From contig DEXK01000011.1 of NCBI GenBank assembly GCA_002364085.1, forward strand, positions 205,863 through 269,862: a stretch of 64,000 nt of DNA, read 5' to 3'. The notes beneath the pieces are model-generated. The model was not told the DNA's origin and ran no database searches. It was given only the letters and a program-made list of their open reading frames with translations. The position numbers were made by a program, and so were the translations under genes. This document shows, piece by piece, positions 53,141 to 61,945 of this stretch. Positions within the stretch are counted from its first letter, which is position 1; each line of letters opens with the position of its first letter. The DNA is from Balneolaceae bacterium UBA3186. Lineage in GTDB: Bacteria; Bacteroidota; Rhodothermia; Balneolales; Balneolaceae.

Positions 53141-54763
53141 CTAATCAACTCCTAATTGAGCACAGCCCGACCAACCTAACATGGTCAATTGTTGGATAAC
53201 TGTGGGTATTAAAACCATATCAAATTGAATATCAGCACGTTCGATCAGATTCGATTTCAGTTTTTCCAGCATTTCATCTTCTTTTGATGGATCTATATTC
53301 GGATTAGATTCAAAGAAATCGACCACATATTCATACACAGCTATAATTTTTCCTGTCCAAGGAATATCCTCCCCTTTCAATTCATTAGGAGTCCCTTTTC
53401 CATTAACCCATTCATGATGAGTTTTAATGCCTTCAATCACATCTTTATGAATAGGTAAATTACTGATCATAGTTGCTCCTGCAATTGGATGTGCGAGTTC
53501 TGAACCAATACTTGCAAGTGAACTTATGCCTGCTGCCCCCACATAACCGATATCATGAAGTTTAGCAGTAGTTTTTAGAATATTCATTTCGTTATTGTCT
53601 AAACCAAAAAGCATTCCAAACATTTCCACAAAAGCCACCATTCTAGGTGAATGATATTTTGTTTTCTCTCTTTTAACTTCAATTGCTCGAAGCATTTTAT
53701 AGAACGCTTCCAGTAGTTCATCCGAGAACGCTTTATTTACATCTCTGAATTCGAATAGCTTTGCCACTATTTCCGAAATATCTTCAAGTACAGGGTTTGA
53801 CTCTTGAGATTTATTTGGTTCTGCTCTGTTTATCCAAATATATCCTTTAATTTCATCCGTGATATAAGGTAAAAATAAAGGTTCAACACCAAGCTGATTT
53901 ATTAATTCCTTACCTGATCCAGAAACAGTAAAACTATTCCCTGAAAATGTATATGCTGCTTCTCCAGATAAACCTAACAAAGCTTTCAGGTGTGACTCAT
54001 CCAGATTATTTGAAGCTATTAAATCAGGTGACTCTCCCTTCAGTTCTATAACAGCACCTGATTTTCCTTGAAAGGAATTGATGATATAGAGTAACAATAA
54101 CTCAGAAATTCCCTTTGTATTTAAAGCTCCTATACCAAGATCTCTAACAAGACCGTGAACTTGCTTCTGGTATTTTTGCTGAGATTCTTTTTCTTGCTCA
54201 TCTAACTTTATTAACCATTCAGAAAGTAACCTGCTTACAATTGAAAATTTAGGAACCATATTTACAGGACTCTTAATATTAGGTCCGATTACGTAAATAC
54301 CCCAGAAAGTACCGTTCTTCTTGTATAAGGGTATATGTTCACAATTTCCTATCGTATGAGCAGAAACTCCGTGTTCTTTAAAATCTTCATCCCATTGCCT
54401 TTTTTTCTCAAGGTTTTGCATCTGGTTCTCAAAATCCTGAATAAACTGGGTTCTTTGTACATCTTCTTTTTCCGATTTACCGCCCTTATTTTTTTCAGGT
54501 AAGAGATTCTCGGATATTAATTGCCGTTTTATAAGTATCAAATGATCTTTGTCGAATTTGTATACAAAATGTACGGGTGCTTGATAAAGCAGGTCAATCC
54601 AAGTGATTATATTTTGGAAGGTTGGATTTTCCTTTCTTGACATGTGTTCTGCAGAAAGTGCCCAAAATTCAAGTTCTTCTTCAATTCCAAACGAATCTAC
54701 TGCAAAAGCTTTTCCAAGCCTGCTCCCTATAATGGTTATATAATCTTTTACGTCTTTGCTCAT
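53141..54763 (-). CDS. GAF-like plus degenerate HD-GYP domain protein
   Basis: 540 residues, soluble, no transmembrane segment. The N-terminal 330 residues hold sensor-like regions (one near 60-190, a GAF-like one near 200-330). The C-terminal part is HD-GYP-like: KLHDIG (His403/Asp404), ELAHPIAGATMI (His425), HHEWVNGKGTP (His449/His450) and GKIIAV. The GYP tripeptide is GTP (457-459) and the Lys after HDIG is missing. It could degrade or bind cyclic di-GMP and thereby replace PelD, which is absent. Preceded by AAGGA, and 9 bases before the hydrolase gene. Confidence 0.72.
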   Translation of the reverse strand: MSKDVKDYITIIGSRLGKAFAVDSFGIEEELEFWALSAEHMSRKENPTFQNIITWIDLLYQAPVHFVYKFDKDHLILIKRQLISENLLPEKNKGGKSEKEDVQRTQFIQDFENQMQNLEKKRQWDEDFKEHGVSAHTIGNCEHIPLYKKNGTFWGIYVIGPNIKSPVNMVPKFSIVSRLLSEWLIKLDEQEKESQQKYQKQVHGLVRDLGIGALNTKGISELLLLYIINSFQGKSGAVIELKGESPDLIASNNLDESHLKALLGLSGEAAYTFSGNSFTVSGSGKELINQLGVEPLFLPYITDEIKGYIWINRAEPNKSQESNPVLEDISEIVAKLFEFRDVNKAFSDELLEAFYKMLRAIEVKREKTKYHSPRMVAFVEMFGMLFGLDNNEMNILKTTAKLHDIGYVGAAGISSLASIGSELAHPIAGATMISNLPIHKDVIEGIKTHHEWVNGKGTPNELKGEDIPWTGKIIAVYEYVVDFFESNPNIDPSKEDEMLEKLKSNLIERADIQFDMVLIPTVIQQLTMLGWSGCAQLGVD

Positions 54764-54772
54764 GGGATGTCC

Positions 54773-56407
54773 TTAGTATGCAGAGTAATAAAAATAGTCC
54801 AAATGTTTAAAAAATCTTTTACCGATTAAACCGGTAACTGCTGCAAATGTTATCGATCCAGCTACCAGACCAATTACAGCGTATTCAAATCCTATTACTC
54901 TACTACAGATATAACCTGTTAATGCATTAACAGCTAATGCAGTTAGCATAGAATAAAGTACAAATTCTGGCCTATTCATAGTAAAAAAGAATAGCGAATT
55001 CAATAATCCAAAAACCAAAAACAAATAACCTACGCTCCCAATCCAAAAAACTTTAAATGTTAACGGATTTGCGAAGAAATCTCGGATTTCGGGATAGTCG
55101 TCTTCAAACACTCTTAAAGTAACTACTCCATAGTAAGTGAGTACTATAGATAGTATTCCTACGAAGAATAAAAGTACCAGCTGAAGCGAATAGAAATTAC
55201 TGAAATAGAGATTGAATTTTTTAAGCTTGTCTATGTTCGTTTTTTTCTGAGCCGGGATTATCCGGTGTGAAAATAAATGAATGATAAATTCCAATAACGC
55301 AATAGTGAAAATAAAGCTCAATAACGCCCAATCCATTCCTAACTCATAAGGAGTGTTGAACCAAATTATATATGGCGGCGGCGGCGGACCTGCAGACCAC
55401 GCAAGAATTCTATCCATAAACAAAAAGGTAAAGTATGCGAAACCATACAAAAAGTAGCGATAGGTGTTGTAATAGCTCACCTCAAGATTAGGAAGAGATT
55501 GCTTAAATAACTGTTGTCTATTCGATCTTATCTTATATTGATAAAAGATAACGATGTAGATAATTTGGATTCCGGTAGTAACTCCGATTCCCAGCCATTG
55601 TGAAAGGTAGATTCCCCAATCCAATACCTCCATACCAAAAGCAACAGATAGTGTTCCTGTTAATATACTTACAAGAATTACCATTTTTTGAGATGATGCA
55701 TATAATACCGCTGCGGATAACATCATACTTGATATAAGTATAAAATAGGTCAACCCTATTGTTATCATTCTTTGGGGATAGAACGGCAGAACAACATTAA
55801 TTACAAAAATAAGAGCTGCTATTCCTAAAACCAGTGGTATTGCAAAATAAATAACCGCTTTTATAGATTTCCAACTTAAGAAATAGTTGGATTCTCCCAT
55901 GTACTTAGAAACTAGTCTACCCAAAACCTGAATAAAACCACCTGTAATAATGAAAGCTCCTATAGTTCCCATTGCAATCATAGTAGCTTGAGCAACATTG
56001 AACCTAAACCAAGCCCAAAGCGCGTATTCAAAAATAATGATAGCAACGATCTGAGAGATCATAGGCATAGTGAAAAGTACTCCCATGCCAAAGTGTTTAA
56101 AAAATAGTTTGAAACTTTCACCAACATCTCCAAGTTCCAGCTTTACTTCTTTTTCACCTTCTTTTTCAACCTTATCCCTAACATGTTTTTTTAGCTTTTT
56201 AAATACATCTTCCGCTAAATCAAAAACTGATTCAAAGCCAAAATCTGTTTTGGCATCTATATCTCTTATTCCTAAAGATTCTATAGTTGCAGCAACAGCC
56301 CAAACACTTAATGGATTACCAATAAGGTCATACACTTGTTGCGTCAATTCTTCAAAAGTTGACAATTCAGCCTTCTGAGTTATGATATCTCTTTCCTCAG
56401 TTTGCAT
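54773..56407 (-). CDS. pelG: PelG-like exopolysaccharide transporter with N-terminal extension
   Basis: 544 residues. A hydrophilic N-terminal region of about 105 residues (with FKKLKKHVRDKVEKEGEKE) precedes about 12 membrane helices beginning FGMGVLFTMPMISQIVAIII. The MATE/Wzx-like core with VLGRLVSKYMGESNYF fits PelG. PelG of Pseudomonas is about 456 residues, so the extension is extra. It would move the growing polymer across the inner membrane. A run of five prolines (SAGPPPPPYIIW, near residue 343) lies in a loop. It overlaps the PelF-like gene by 11 bases. The assignment rests on length, layout and neighbours. Confidence 0.75.
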   Translation of the reverse strand: MQTEERDIITQKAELSTFEELTQQVYDLIGNPLSVWAVAATIESLGIRDIDAKTDFGFESVFDLAEDVFKKLKKHVRDKVEKEGEKEVKLELGDVGESFKLFFKHFGMGVLFTMPMISQIVAIIIFEYALWAWFRFNVAQATMIAMGTIGAFIITGGFIQVLGRLVSKYMGESNYFLSWKSIKAVIYFAIPLVLGIAALIFVINVVLPFYPQRMITIGLTYFILISSMMLSAAVLYASSQKMVILVSILTGTLSVAFGMEVLDWGIYLSQWLGIGVTTGIQIIYIVIFYQYKIRSNRQQLFKQSLPNLEVSYYNTYRYFLYGFAYFTFLFMDRILAWSAGPPPPPYIIWFNTPYELGMDWALLSFIFTIALLEFIIHLFSHRIIPAQKKTNIDKLKKFNLYFSNFYSLQLVLLFFVGILSIVLTYYGVVTLRVFEDDYPEIRDFFANPLTFKVFWIGSVGYLFLVFGLLNSLFFFTMNRPEFVLYSMLTALAVNALTGYICSRVIGFEYAVIGLVAGSITFAAVTGLIGKRFFKHLDYFYYSAY

Positions 56408-57986
56408 GTACTAATCTCTTTGTCTGTAAAAACTTAAGCAGATTTAAAACCGATTCAGTTTTTACCTTCTCTTTTAGAGGCTTTCTTGGTTTTATTGCCA
56501 AACGTTTATATGATTCCAGATAATTCTTTACAGATCTGTCTGTGGTAAAATTCAGAAGTACTTTTTCGCGAGATTTGTTACCAAGCTCAATTCTAAGGTC
56601 TGTATCCTCAAGTAATTCTATAACTCCTTCAGCAATTTCTTCTGGTGATCTTGGTTTGCAAAGAATTCCACATCCTTCTAATGCGTCTTTAATTCCTCCC
56701 ACATCAGTAGCCACAACCGGTCGACCACAGCTCATTGACTCAATAACTGTATATGGAAATCCTTCTGATATCGAAGTTAAGACCGATATATCTCCCTCAT
56801 TAAATATCATACTTGGATTGTTATGAAACCCGCCAAAAGTAAAGTTATCCTCTAAATCCAATTCTTTAATAAGTTCTCTGCACCTCTCTACATATTCTTT
56901 ATCAACATCTAAGCTACCATAAACCATGAACTGAACATTGGGTATTTTCTTTCTGACTACTTGACAGGTACGAATCATTGTCTCAATATCTTTTAGAGGA
57001 AATACCTGAGCTACAGCTATTACTGTTGGTGTGCCTTCAGTTTTGGTAGGCTTCGGGGTTGGTTTAAAAAGATCCGTATCCACACCGTTATAAATGGGCA
57101 GAATGTTATCCTCTTTAGCTTCAAATCGTTCCTCCCACTTCTGGTTGGCAGTAGTAACCGGTGAAATTTGATCAGCAGTATGGTAAACGGCCCTAGTAAT
57201 TAAGGTTGATAAATCAACAAGCAATTTTTTTGAAAAAAATGTCATGTCAGATCGCCCAACATTTATCAAGCGCTCCCGCATATATACGCCATGATCTGTT
57301 ACCATACTTGGTATTCCATATTCATACTTTGCCGCAATGGAAGCTAATGCCGGAAATCCTGCTAAAGTGGAATGAGAAATATTAATTTCTTTGGGAATTG
57401 GCGAAGCAATAGGCATCATAAAGTGATATAACCATCTCATTCCGAAAGTAATATCTAATACCTTTGGAGTTTCACCTAACTCCGGATCATAGTTTTCTAT
57501 ATATTTTTCGAATAACGATTCTTTAAATACAAGCCATAGCATTGGCTCCTTCATGGTGATTTTATAATCGTAGTATTGAAAAAATTTCCAGAAACCGTAT
57601 ATAACATCACTAATCCGGTCTACATCCTGAAAAGGATCATTCAAACAGGAAATAAAATCCTTAAATAAAGGTATAAACTGTTGTTTTACTATTTCTTTGG
57701 TAGTTCTTGCTTTTTTCTCGATTTGTGCAGAAAAAGGAATGCTTTTATCAAAATAATGAACAGGTTCTTCTACTCCCCATAACGGAATATGGATAATATC
57801 AGTTACATTCTTGGGGAGTTTATATCTGGGTTCTACAAATGGATTACCAGTTATTGCCATTAGGTGAAAATCCACTTCCTCCTGTAATTCTGTACATAAA
57901 ATATGCGCCCAGGTACTTACTCCACCCCCACTGTATGGATATGAACCTTCTGTTTCAAAAAGCACAACTGGTTTTACTTCATCCAT
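56397..57986 (-). CDS. pelF: PelF-like GT4 glycosyltransferase (main copy)
   Basis: 529 residues, close to PelF length. The hallmark N-terminus FETEGSYPYSGGGVSTWAHI is followed by DITFGMRWLYHF, HSTLAGFPALASI, MVTDHGVYMRER (near 230), ILPIYNGVDTDLF, VIAVAQVFPLKDIETMIRTC (donor domain start) and the retaining-GT motif SEGFPYTVIESMSCGRPVVA. It should polymerise UDP-sugars in the cytoplasm, with PelG, under c-di-GMP control. It overlaps the upstream transferase gene by 1 base (TAATG). Confidence 0.88.
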   Translation of the reverse strand: MDEVKPVVLFETEGSYPYSGGGVSTWAHILCTELQEEVDFHLMAITGNPFVEPRYKLPKNVTDIIHIPLWGVEEPVHYFDKSIPFSAQIEKKARTTKEIVKQQFIPLFKDFISCLNDPFQDVDRISDVIYGFWKFFQYYDYKITMKEPMLWLVFKESLFEKYIENYDPELGETPKVLDITFGMRWLYHFMMPIASPIPKEINISHSTLAGFPALASIAAKYEYGIPSMVTDHGVYMRERLINVGRSDMTFFSKKLLVDLSTLITRAVYHTADQISPVTTANQKWEERFEAKEDNILPIYNGVDTDLFKPTPKPTKTEGTPTVIAVAQVFPLKDIETMIRTCQVVRKKIPNVQFMVYGSLDVDKEYVERCRELIKELDLEDNFTFGGFHNNPSMIFNEGDISVLTSISEGFPYTVIESMSCGRPVVATDVGGIKDALEGCGILCKPRSPEEIAEGVIELLEDTDLRIELGNKSREKVLLNFTTDRSVKNYLESYKRLAIKPRKPLKEKVKTESVLNLLKFLQTKRLVHAN

Positions 57987-59176
57987 TACAAAGAATCTTC
58001 AATTAAAAGTTCCTTGAAAAGCTTGTCATATTCATAAAAAATTGATTTCCAGGTATGTTTTGAAGAAACAAGATTAAACTTAGATTCCGTCAATTCTTCA
58101 AATTTTTCAGAATCATTCCATAACAAAGCAACCTGCTCAACTAGCGTTCGAGTGCTAGTATTTTTAGGTACAACAAAACCAAACTCTGAAGTAAGATCAC
58201 CGACTTCCCATCCAAATGGTAGTGCTTTGTGCGAAAGAGCCTCAAACATAACCAAAGGTTGTGATTCATTATGGCTTGTAATGCAAATCATATCGAATTC
58301 ATGAAGATAGTTATGAGCTGGTTCGTTCCAGATCATAGTTACTTCAGGATACTCTTTGGAAAGCTTTTCGACTTCTTCTTCAAGTTCCAGTTCGTTTGCA
58401 CCACTCAACATCATTAAAAATGAAGGTTCTAGGTCCACATCTTTAAAATATTCTACTACTTCAAAAAAGAGTTTGGGATTTTTCATTTCAGCACATCTTC
58501 CAATCCATCCAATTACAGGATTATTGGCTCTTTTCTTTTCAGGTGAGAGAAGTTCTTCCGGTATTCCATTTGGTATATACTTCGGAACTTCTGCTCCAAA
58601 TTTTATCTGTTCTGGAATATTCACTCTTGAAACGGAAACAACTTCTTCTGCTGAATTGTACACCTCAGTAGCAATTTCTTTAAAGATATCGACTATTTCT
58701 GATTTAGCTTCAAAATTATCAGGAATTTGATACCCACATTCTAAAGCAACAGCTCCTTTTTCAACTTCTTTCCAGTATAAGGCGTGTTCCGTTAATACCA
58801 ACGGAGTTTTAAAGATCTTGGATAATTTTATACCAAGCCAACCTGCAAATCCTGTATTTGTAACATGTACTGTATCAAATCCAAAGCCGGGAACTGATTC
58901 TACAATTGATTGAAACCATGTTTCTTTAACGGTATCCCAGTTCGACTTTAAAATTGGTGGAGGAACTCTGGTAAACGACTTTACATTTTGAGTTAGAGGA
59001 TAAAGTGCATTTTCGGGATCTAATTGTTGAAATTCATCTGTAGCAACCTGAAGAATATGGAAGTCATACAGCTTCATAGCTTTCAAATATTGATAAGTCC
59101 ATTCGCTTACTCCCCCTCTATACCAAGGATAAGTCCCTTCAATAATAAGTAAAACTGATGTATTACCTAGGTTCAT
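57986..59176 (-). CDS. Second PelF-like GT4 glycosyltransferase, shorter
   Basis: 396 residues. The start STSVLLIIEGTYPW-type (LLIIEGTYPWYRGGVSEWTY) is the PelF signature, and TEHALYWKEVEKGA, the YIPNGIP hinge, VIGWIGRCAEMKNPKLFFEV and ITSHNESQPLVMFEALSHKA follow. It lacks about 130 residues found in the main copy, mostly between the N-terminal signature and the hinge. It overlaps both neighbours (1 and 4 bases). It may add a second sugar or prime the chain. Relative functional roles are not decidable from sequence. Confidence 0.75.
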   Translation of the reverse strand: MNLGNTSVLLIIEGTYPWYRGGVSEWTYQYLKAMKLYDFHILQVATDEFQQLDPENALYPLTQNVKSFTRVPPPILKSNWDTVKETWFQSIVESVPGFGFDTVHVTNTGFAGWLGIKLSKIFKTPLVLTEHALYWKEVEKGAVALECGYQIPDNFEAKSEIVDIFKEIATEVYNSAEEVVSVSRVNIPEQIKFGAEVPKYIPNGIPEELLSPEKKRANNPVIGWIGRCAEMKNPKLFFEVVEYFKDVDLEPSFLMMLSGANELELEEEVEKLSKEYPEVTMIWNEPAHNYLHEFDMICITSHNESQPLVMFEALSHKALPFGWEVGDLTSEFGFVVPKNTSTRTLVEQVALLWNDSEKFEELTESKFNLVSSKHTWKSIFYEYDKLFKELLIEDSL

Positions 59177-60105
59177 TTATCTTTCTGGTAAAGCCTCCAA
59201 AGTATTGCACCGGTTTGTGTTACCAATCTTGAAATTAATTCGAATTCCTTACTTGAAAATAATTTTGATCTCTTAACAATGAGCAAGCCAAACAATTTTG
59301 ATTCTGTTGGCACATTCAGATTATTCATGAGCATGGCCTTTTCATTTGCTGAGAATAATGGAACACCAATTTCGGCCGGTATCTCATTTTTCGTTGAAAA
59401 ATCAAGAAAACAACCCAATTCTTCATTATAGATATGGTTGCTTAAATAAGCTTCCTTTTTGGAACTGAGGTGTTCAAATGAATTGGATTGTTTAAAAGAG
59501 TTTAGTTCTTCTTCAGAAGGTTTTTCATTTCCTTTTATAATCAGTGGTGATGGAATTTCATTATCGATTATAAAGAAAGACAAAAGATCGGATTTCAAAA
59601 TATCTGATAAATATGAGCAAAAAGTTTCAACCGTATCACTAAATGAACCTTTAATTGCTGATTCCATTAGCTTCATAACTAATACATTTTTACTCTTTTC
59701 AAGATCCTCATCTAATCCTTTGATATTCACATCTGTTAGAATTTTCATTCTAACGAGTTCTAAAACACCTTCCCTATCTGTATTGAAGCGTTCTTTTTTA
59801 ATAAAATCTACAGCTCCCAAGTCAAGTGCTTTTTGCTCTTTCTCAACAGTAGGCAGGTTGGTCATGATAAGAACAGGAATCTTACTCTTTTCCTCATCAT
59901 CTCTTATTGATTCCAGCAACTCCAAGCCCGAAAGTCCCGGCATGTGAATATCTGATAAAATTAAATTTACCGGAGTTTCTGAAAGTATATTAATTGCTTC
60001 TTGAGAATCCCTAGCGTTAACAAGCTGGAATTCTTTTCCAAGCAAACTCTTTGCCATGATGTGAATTGGCTCATCATCATCTATTACTAAAATTGTGTGA
60101 GACAT
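59173..60105 (-). CDS. Response regulator with GAF-like output domain
   Basis: 310 residues. The receiver domain (1-125) has Asp9-Asp11, the phosphoacceptor Asp52 in LILSDIHMPGLSG and a C-terminal VDFIKKERF. The switch Thr/Ser is in MTNLP. Residues 135-310 look like a GAF domain (DLLSFFIIDNEIPSPLIIKG, LFGLLIVKRSKLFSSKEFEL). No DNA-binding helix-turn-helix is visible, so it probably controls a partner protein rather than transcription. It overlaps the shorter PelF-like gene by 4 bases. Confidence 0.88.
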   Translation of the reverse strand: MSHTILVIDDDEPIHIMAKSLLGKEFQLVNARDSQEAINILSETPVNLILSDIHMPGLSGLELLESIRDDEEKSKIPVLIMTNLPTVEKEQKALDLGAVDFIKKERFNTDREGVLELVRMKILTDVNIKGLDEDLEKSKNVLVMKLMESAIKGSFSDTVETFCSYLSDILKSDLLSFFIIDNEIPSPLIIKGNEKPSEEELNSFKQSNSFEHLSSKKEAYLSNHIYNEELGCFLDFSTKNEIPAEIGVPLFSANEKAMLMNNLNVPTESKLFGLLIVKRSKLFSSKEFELISRLVTQTGAILWRLYQKDK

Positions 60106-60113
60106 ATCTATTT

Positions 60114-61262
60114 TTAGTTTCCCAATTGTAGTTCAATAAAAAAGGTCGTTCCTTTATTCTCTTCCGATTCCACCCAGATTATCCCTTCATGTGCGTCAAC
60201 ATAAGATTGAACTTCTTCCAGACCAAGTCCTATACCTAAAATACCTTTAGGATTTTTAGCCTGATCTTTATGTGATGATATTAAAAAATTTGGTAGCATA
60301 GAATTAGGAATTCCTATACCATTATCTTTTACTTTAACTATAAGAGAGCCCTGTTTTGAACGAGTAAGTTGAACACTTACCTGCCCTTCAGAAATAGTAA
60401 ATTTTACTGCGTTTGAGATCAATGTATTCAAAGCATAATACATTTTATCTCTATCAATATTCAGCATCAGTTCATCCCAATCAGACATAAAATTCATTTT
60501 TATCTTCTTCAGGGCTGCTTTGGCTCTGTTGTTTTGAACAACTTCATTCGCAAAGGCAACTATGTCAGTCTCTTCAAGATTTAAAGTACCAAAATTAGAA
60601 CCTACAATTTCTTTATCGAGTAAGTCTTTAACCAACTCCAATAATTTCTCACTTCCGGATTTGATCAATTCAAGCATCTCCGTTCTTTCATCTTCTTCTA
60701 ATGAGTCGTCTTCCAATAAAATTGTTATCAGCCCCATAATGCCAGAAAGTGGATTCTTAAAATCATGGCTTAACATCCTCATCAACTTATGTTTCTTCTG
60801 GTTAGCTTCACTGAGCTCTATCTCTCTTTCCTTCAGAATCTTAAGTTGTTCTTCTGTTTCTTCTTTTAATACCTTCAGCATTAAATGATTACGCACCCTG
60901 CTTATCAGTTCGTCTTTATCAAATGGCTTATTAACGAAATCAAGCCCCCCTGCTTCAAATGCTTTAACTTTATCAACACTTTCATTTGAACTGCTTAGAA
61001 ATATGATTGGAATATCTTTATGCTCAGACATTCTTAGGGCATTTCCAACTTCCAACCCTGACATTTTTGGCATCATTATATCTAATAGGATAAGATCTGG
61101 TACAACTTCTTCGATCTTTTTTAATGCTTCATCACCGTCATAGCTCTTTTCAACTCTGAAACCTTCACTCTGAAGAACATGTGAAAGTAAAAGTACATTT
61201 TGTTTTGAATCGTCCACAACCAGAATCAAAAAATCTAAAGGATTTACTTCATTTTGAGCCAT
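60114..61262 (-). CDS. Hybrid receiver-histidine kinase
   Basis: 382 residues, cytoplasmic. The receiver (1-125, phosphoacceptor Asp61 in LLDIMMPKMSG, Lys112) is followed by a coiled coil (130-160, rich in Glu/Lys), the HisKA domain with His166 in MLSHDFKNPLSGIMG, and a HATPase domain with ALNTLISNAVKFT (N box), KVKDNGIGIPNS and GLGLEEV. A receiver at the N-terminus of the kinase suggests it takes input from another phosphorelay member. First gene of the Pel-like operon, followed after 8 bases by the response regulator. Confidence 0.92.
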   Translation of the reverse strand: MAQNEVNPLDFLILVVDDSKQNVLLLSHVLQSEGFRVEKSYDGDEALKKIEEVVPDLILLDIMMPKMSGLEVGNALRMSEHKDIPIIFLSSSNESVDKVKAFEAGGLDFVNKPFDKDELISRVRNHLMLKVLKEETEEQLKILKEREIELSEANQKKHKLMRMLSHDFKNPLSGIMGLITILLEDDSLEEDERTEMLELIKSGSEKLLELVKDLLDKEIVGSNFGTLNLEETDIVAFANEVVQNNRAKAALKKIKMNFMSDWDELMLNIDRDKMYYALNTLISNAVKFTISEGQVSVQLTRSKQGSLIVKVKDNGIGIPNSMLPNFLISSHKDQAKNPKGILGIGLGLEEVQSYVDAHEGIIWVESEENKGTTFFIELQLGN

Positions 61263-61344
61263 GAATTCTAATTTTTTTCTTCAAATTTTGTATTATTTTA
61301 AAAAACGTAAAATAAATTGAAACTATACTAATTTTCGTTCGTCT

Positions 61345-61366
61345 ATTAATCAGTTGAATGATTAAT
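61345..61366. promoter_or_regulatory. Inverted repeat in divergent promoter region
   Basis: ATTAATCA and TGATTAAT form a perfect 8-bp inverted repeat around GTTGAA. It sits between the kinase gene and the divergent small secreted gene, 83 bases from the kinase ATG and 22 bases from the other ATG. It could be an operator for either direction. In AT-rich DNA such a repeat may also arise by chance. Confidence 0.35.
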
Positions 61367-61388
61367 GTACATAGATTAAAGTCTTAAA

Positions 61389-61874
61389 ATGCAATTTTTA
61401 AAGTACACATTAATATTAGTTTGCATTCTCGTTTTTAGCAATGGTTTAATTGCAGGTAATAATGATCCTATAAATGATAAACCTGCTGTATTTGAGATTG
61501 AAGATAAATACAAAGAAGTTAAACTGTGCCTTACCAAAACTTCAGTGTATATGAAAATTAATAGTACTGTTAAAGACTATATGAATCAGGAAATTGTACA
61601 CAGGCATAGTATTGAAGCAAGTCAGTTTATAGATTCTGAAGGTCATTTCCTTCTTGGCGATGTCGTTCTTTTAAGCTCGCGAAAACTTGAATACTCGTTT
61701 GATGATATCGAAAGTATTTCATTCGAAAATGGTGAATTGATATTCACTTATAATGATACTCAATCCTTTGTTTTTTCTGATATTTTAGGAACAGATGGAA
61801 ACCCCGCCCTCCAAAACTTCTATTTAGAAGATCTCGAGAAGTTCTTCATAGCCTATAAAAAGCTCACCTCCTGA
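61389..61874 (+). CDS. Small secreted protein of unknown function
   Basis: 161 residues, signal peptide MQFLKYTLILVCILVFSNG with a cut near IAG. The mature part is mixed alpha/beta, with VKLCLTKTSVYMKINSTVKD and a DIESISFENGELIFTYND segment, and one Cys. I recognise no family. It is transcribed divergently from the Pel-like operon, from a shared 126-base region, which suggests but does not prove related regulation. Confidence 0.7.
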   Translation: MQFLKYTLILVCILVFSNGLIAGNNDPINDKPAVFEIEDKYKEVKLCLTKTSVYMKINSTVKDYMNQEIVHRHSIEASQFIDSEGHFLLGDVVLLSSRKLEYSFDDIESISFENGELIFTYNDTQSFVFSDILGTDGNPALQNFYLEDLEKFFIAYKKLTS

Positions 61875-61945
61875 CCTTTTCTGTTTTTTGTAACGCATTA
61901 TACTCCTGAGACTCTTTTAAGAAAAAGGACAATCAAGGAGAAAAA

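Noticed and set aside
59459..59947. 162-codon open frame on the plus strand opposite the response regulator gene
   Set aside because: It is antisense to a gene with clear receiver motifs, is very Ser-rich in the way reverse frames of Glu/Leu-rich genes are, and has no family-like sequence.
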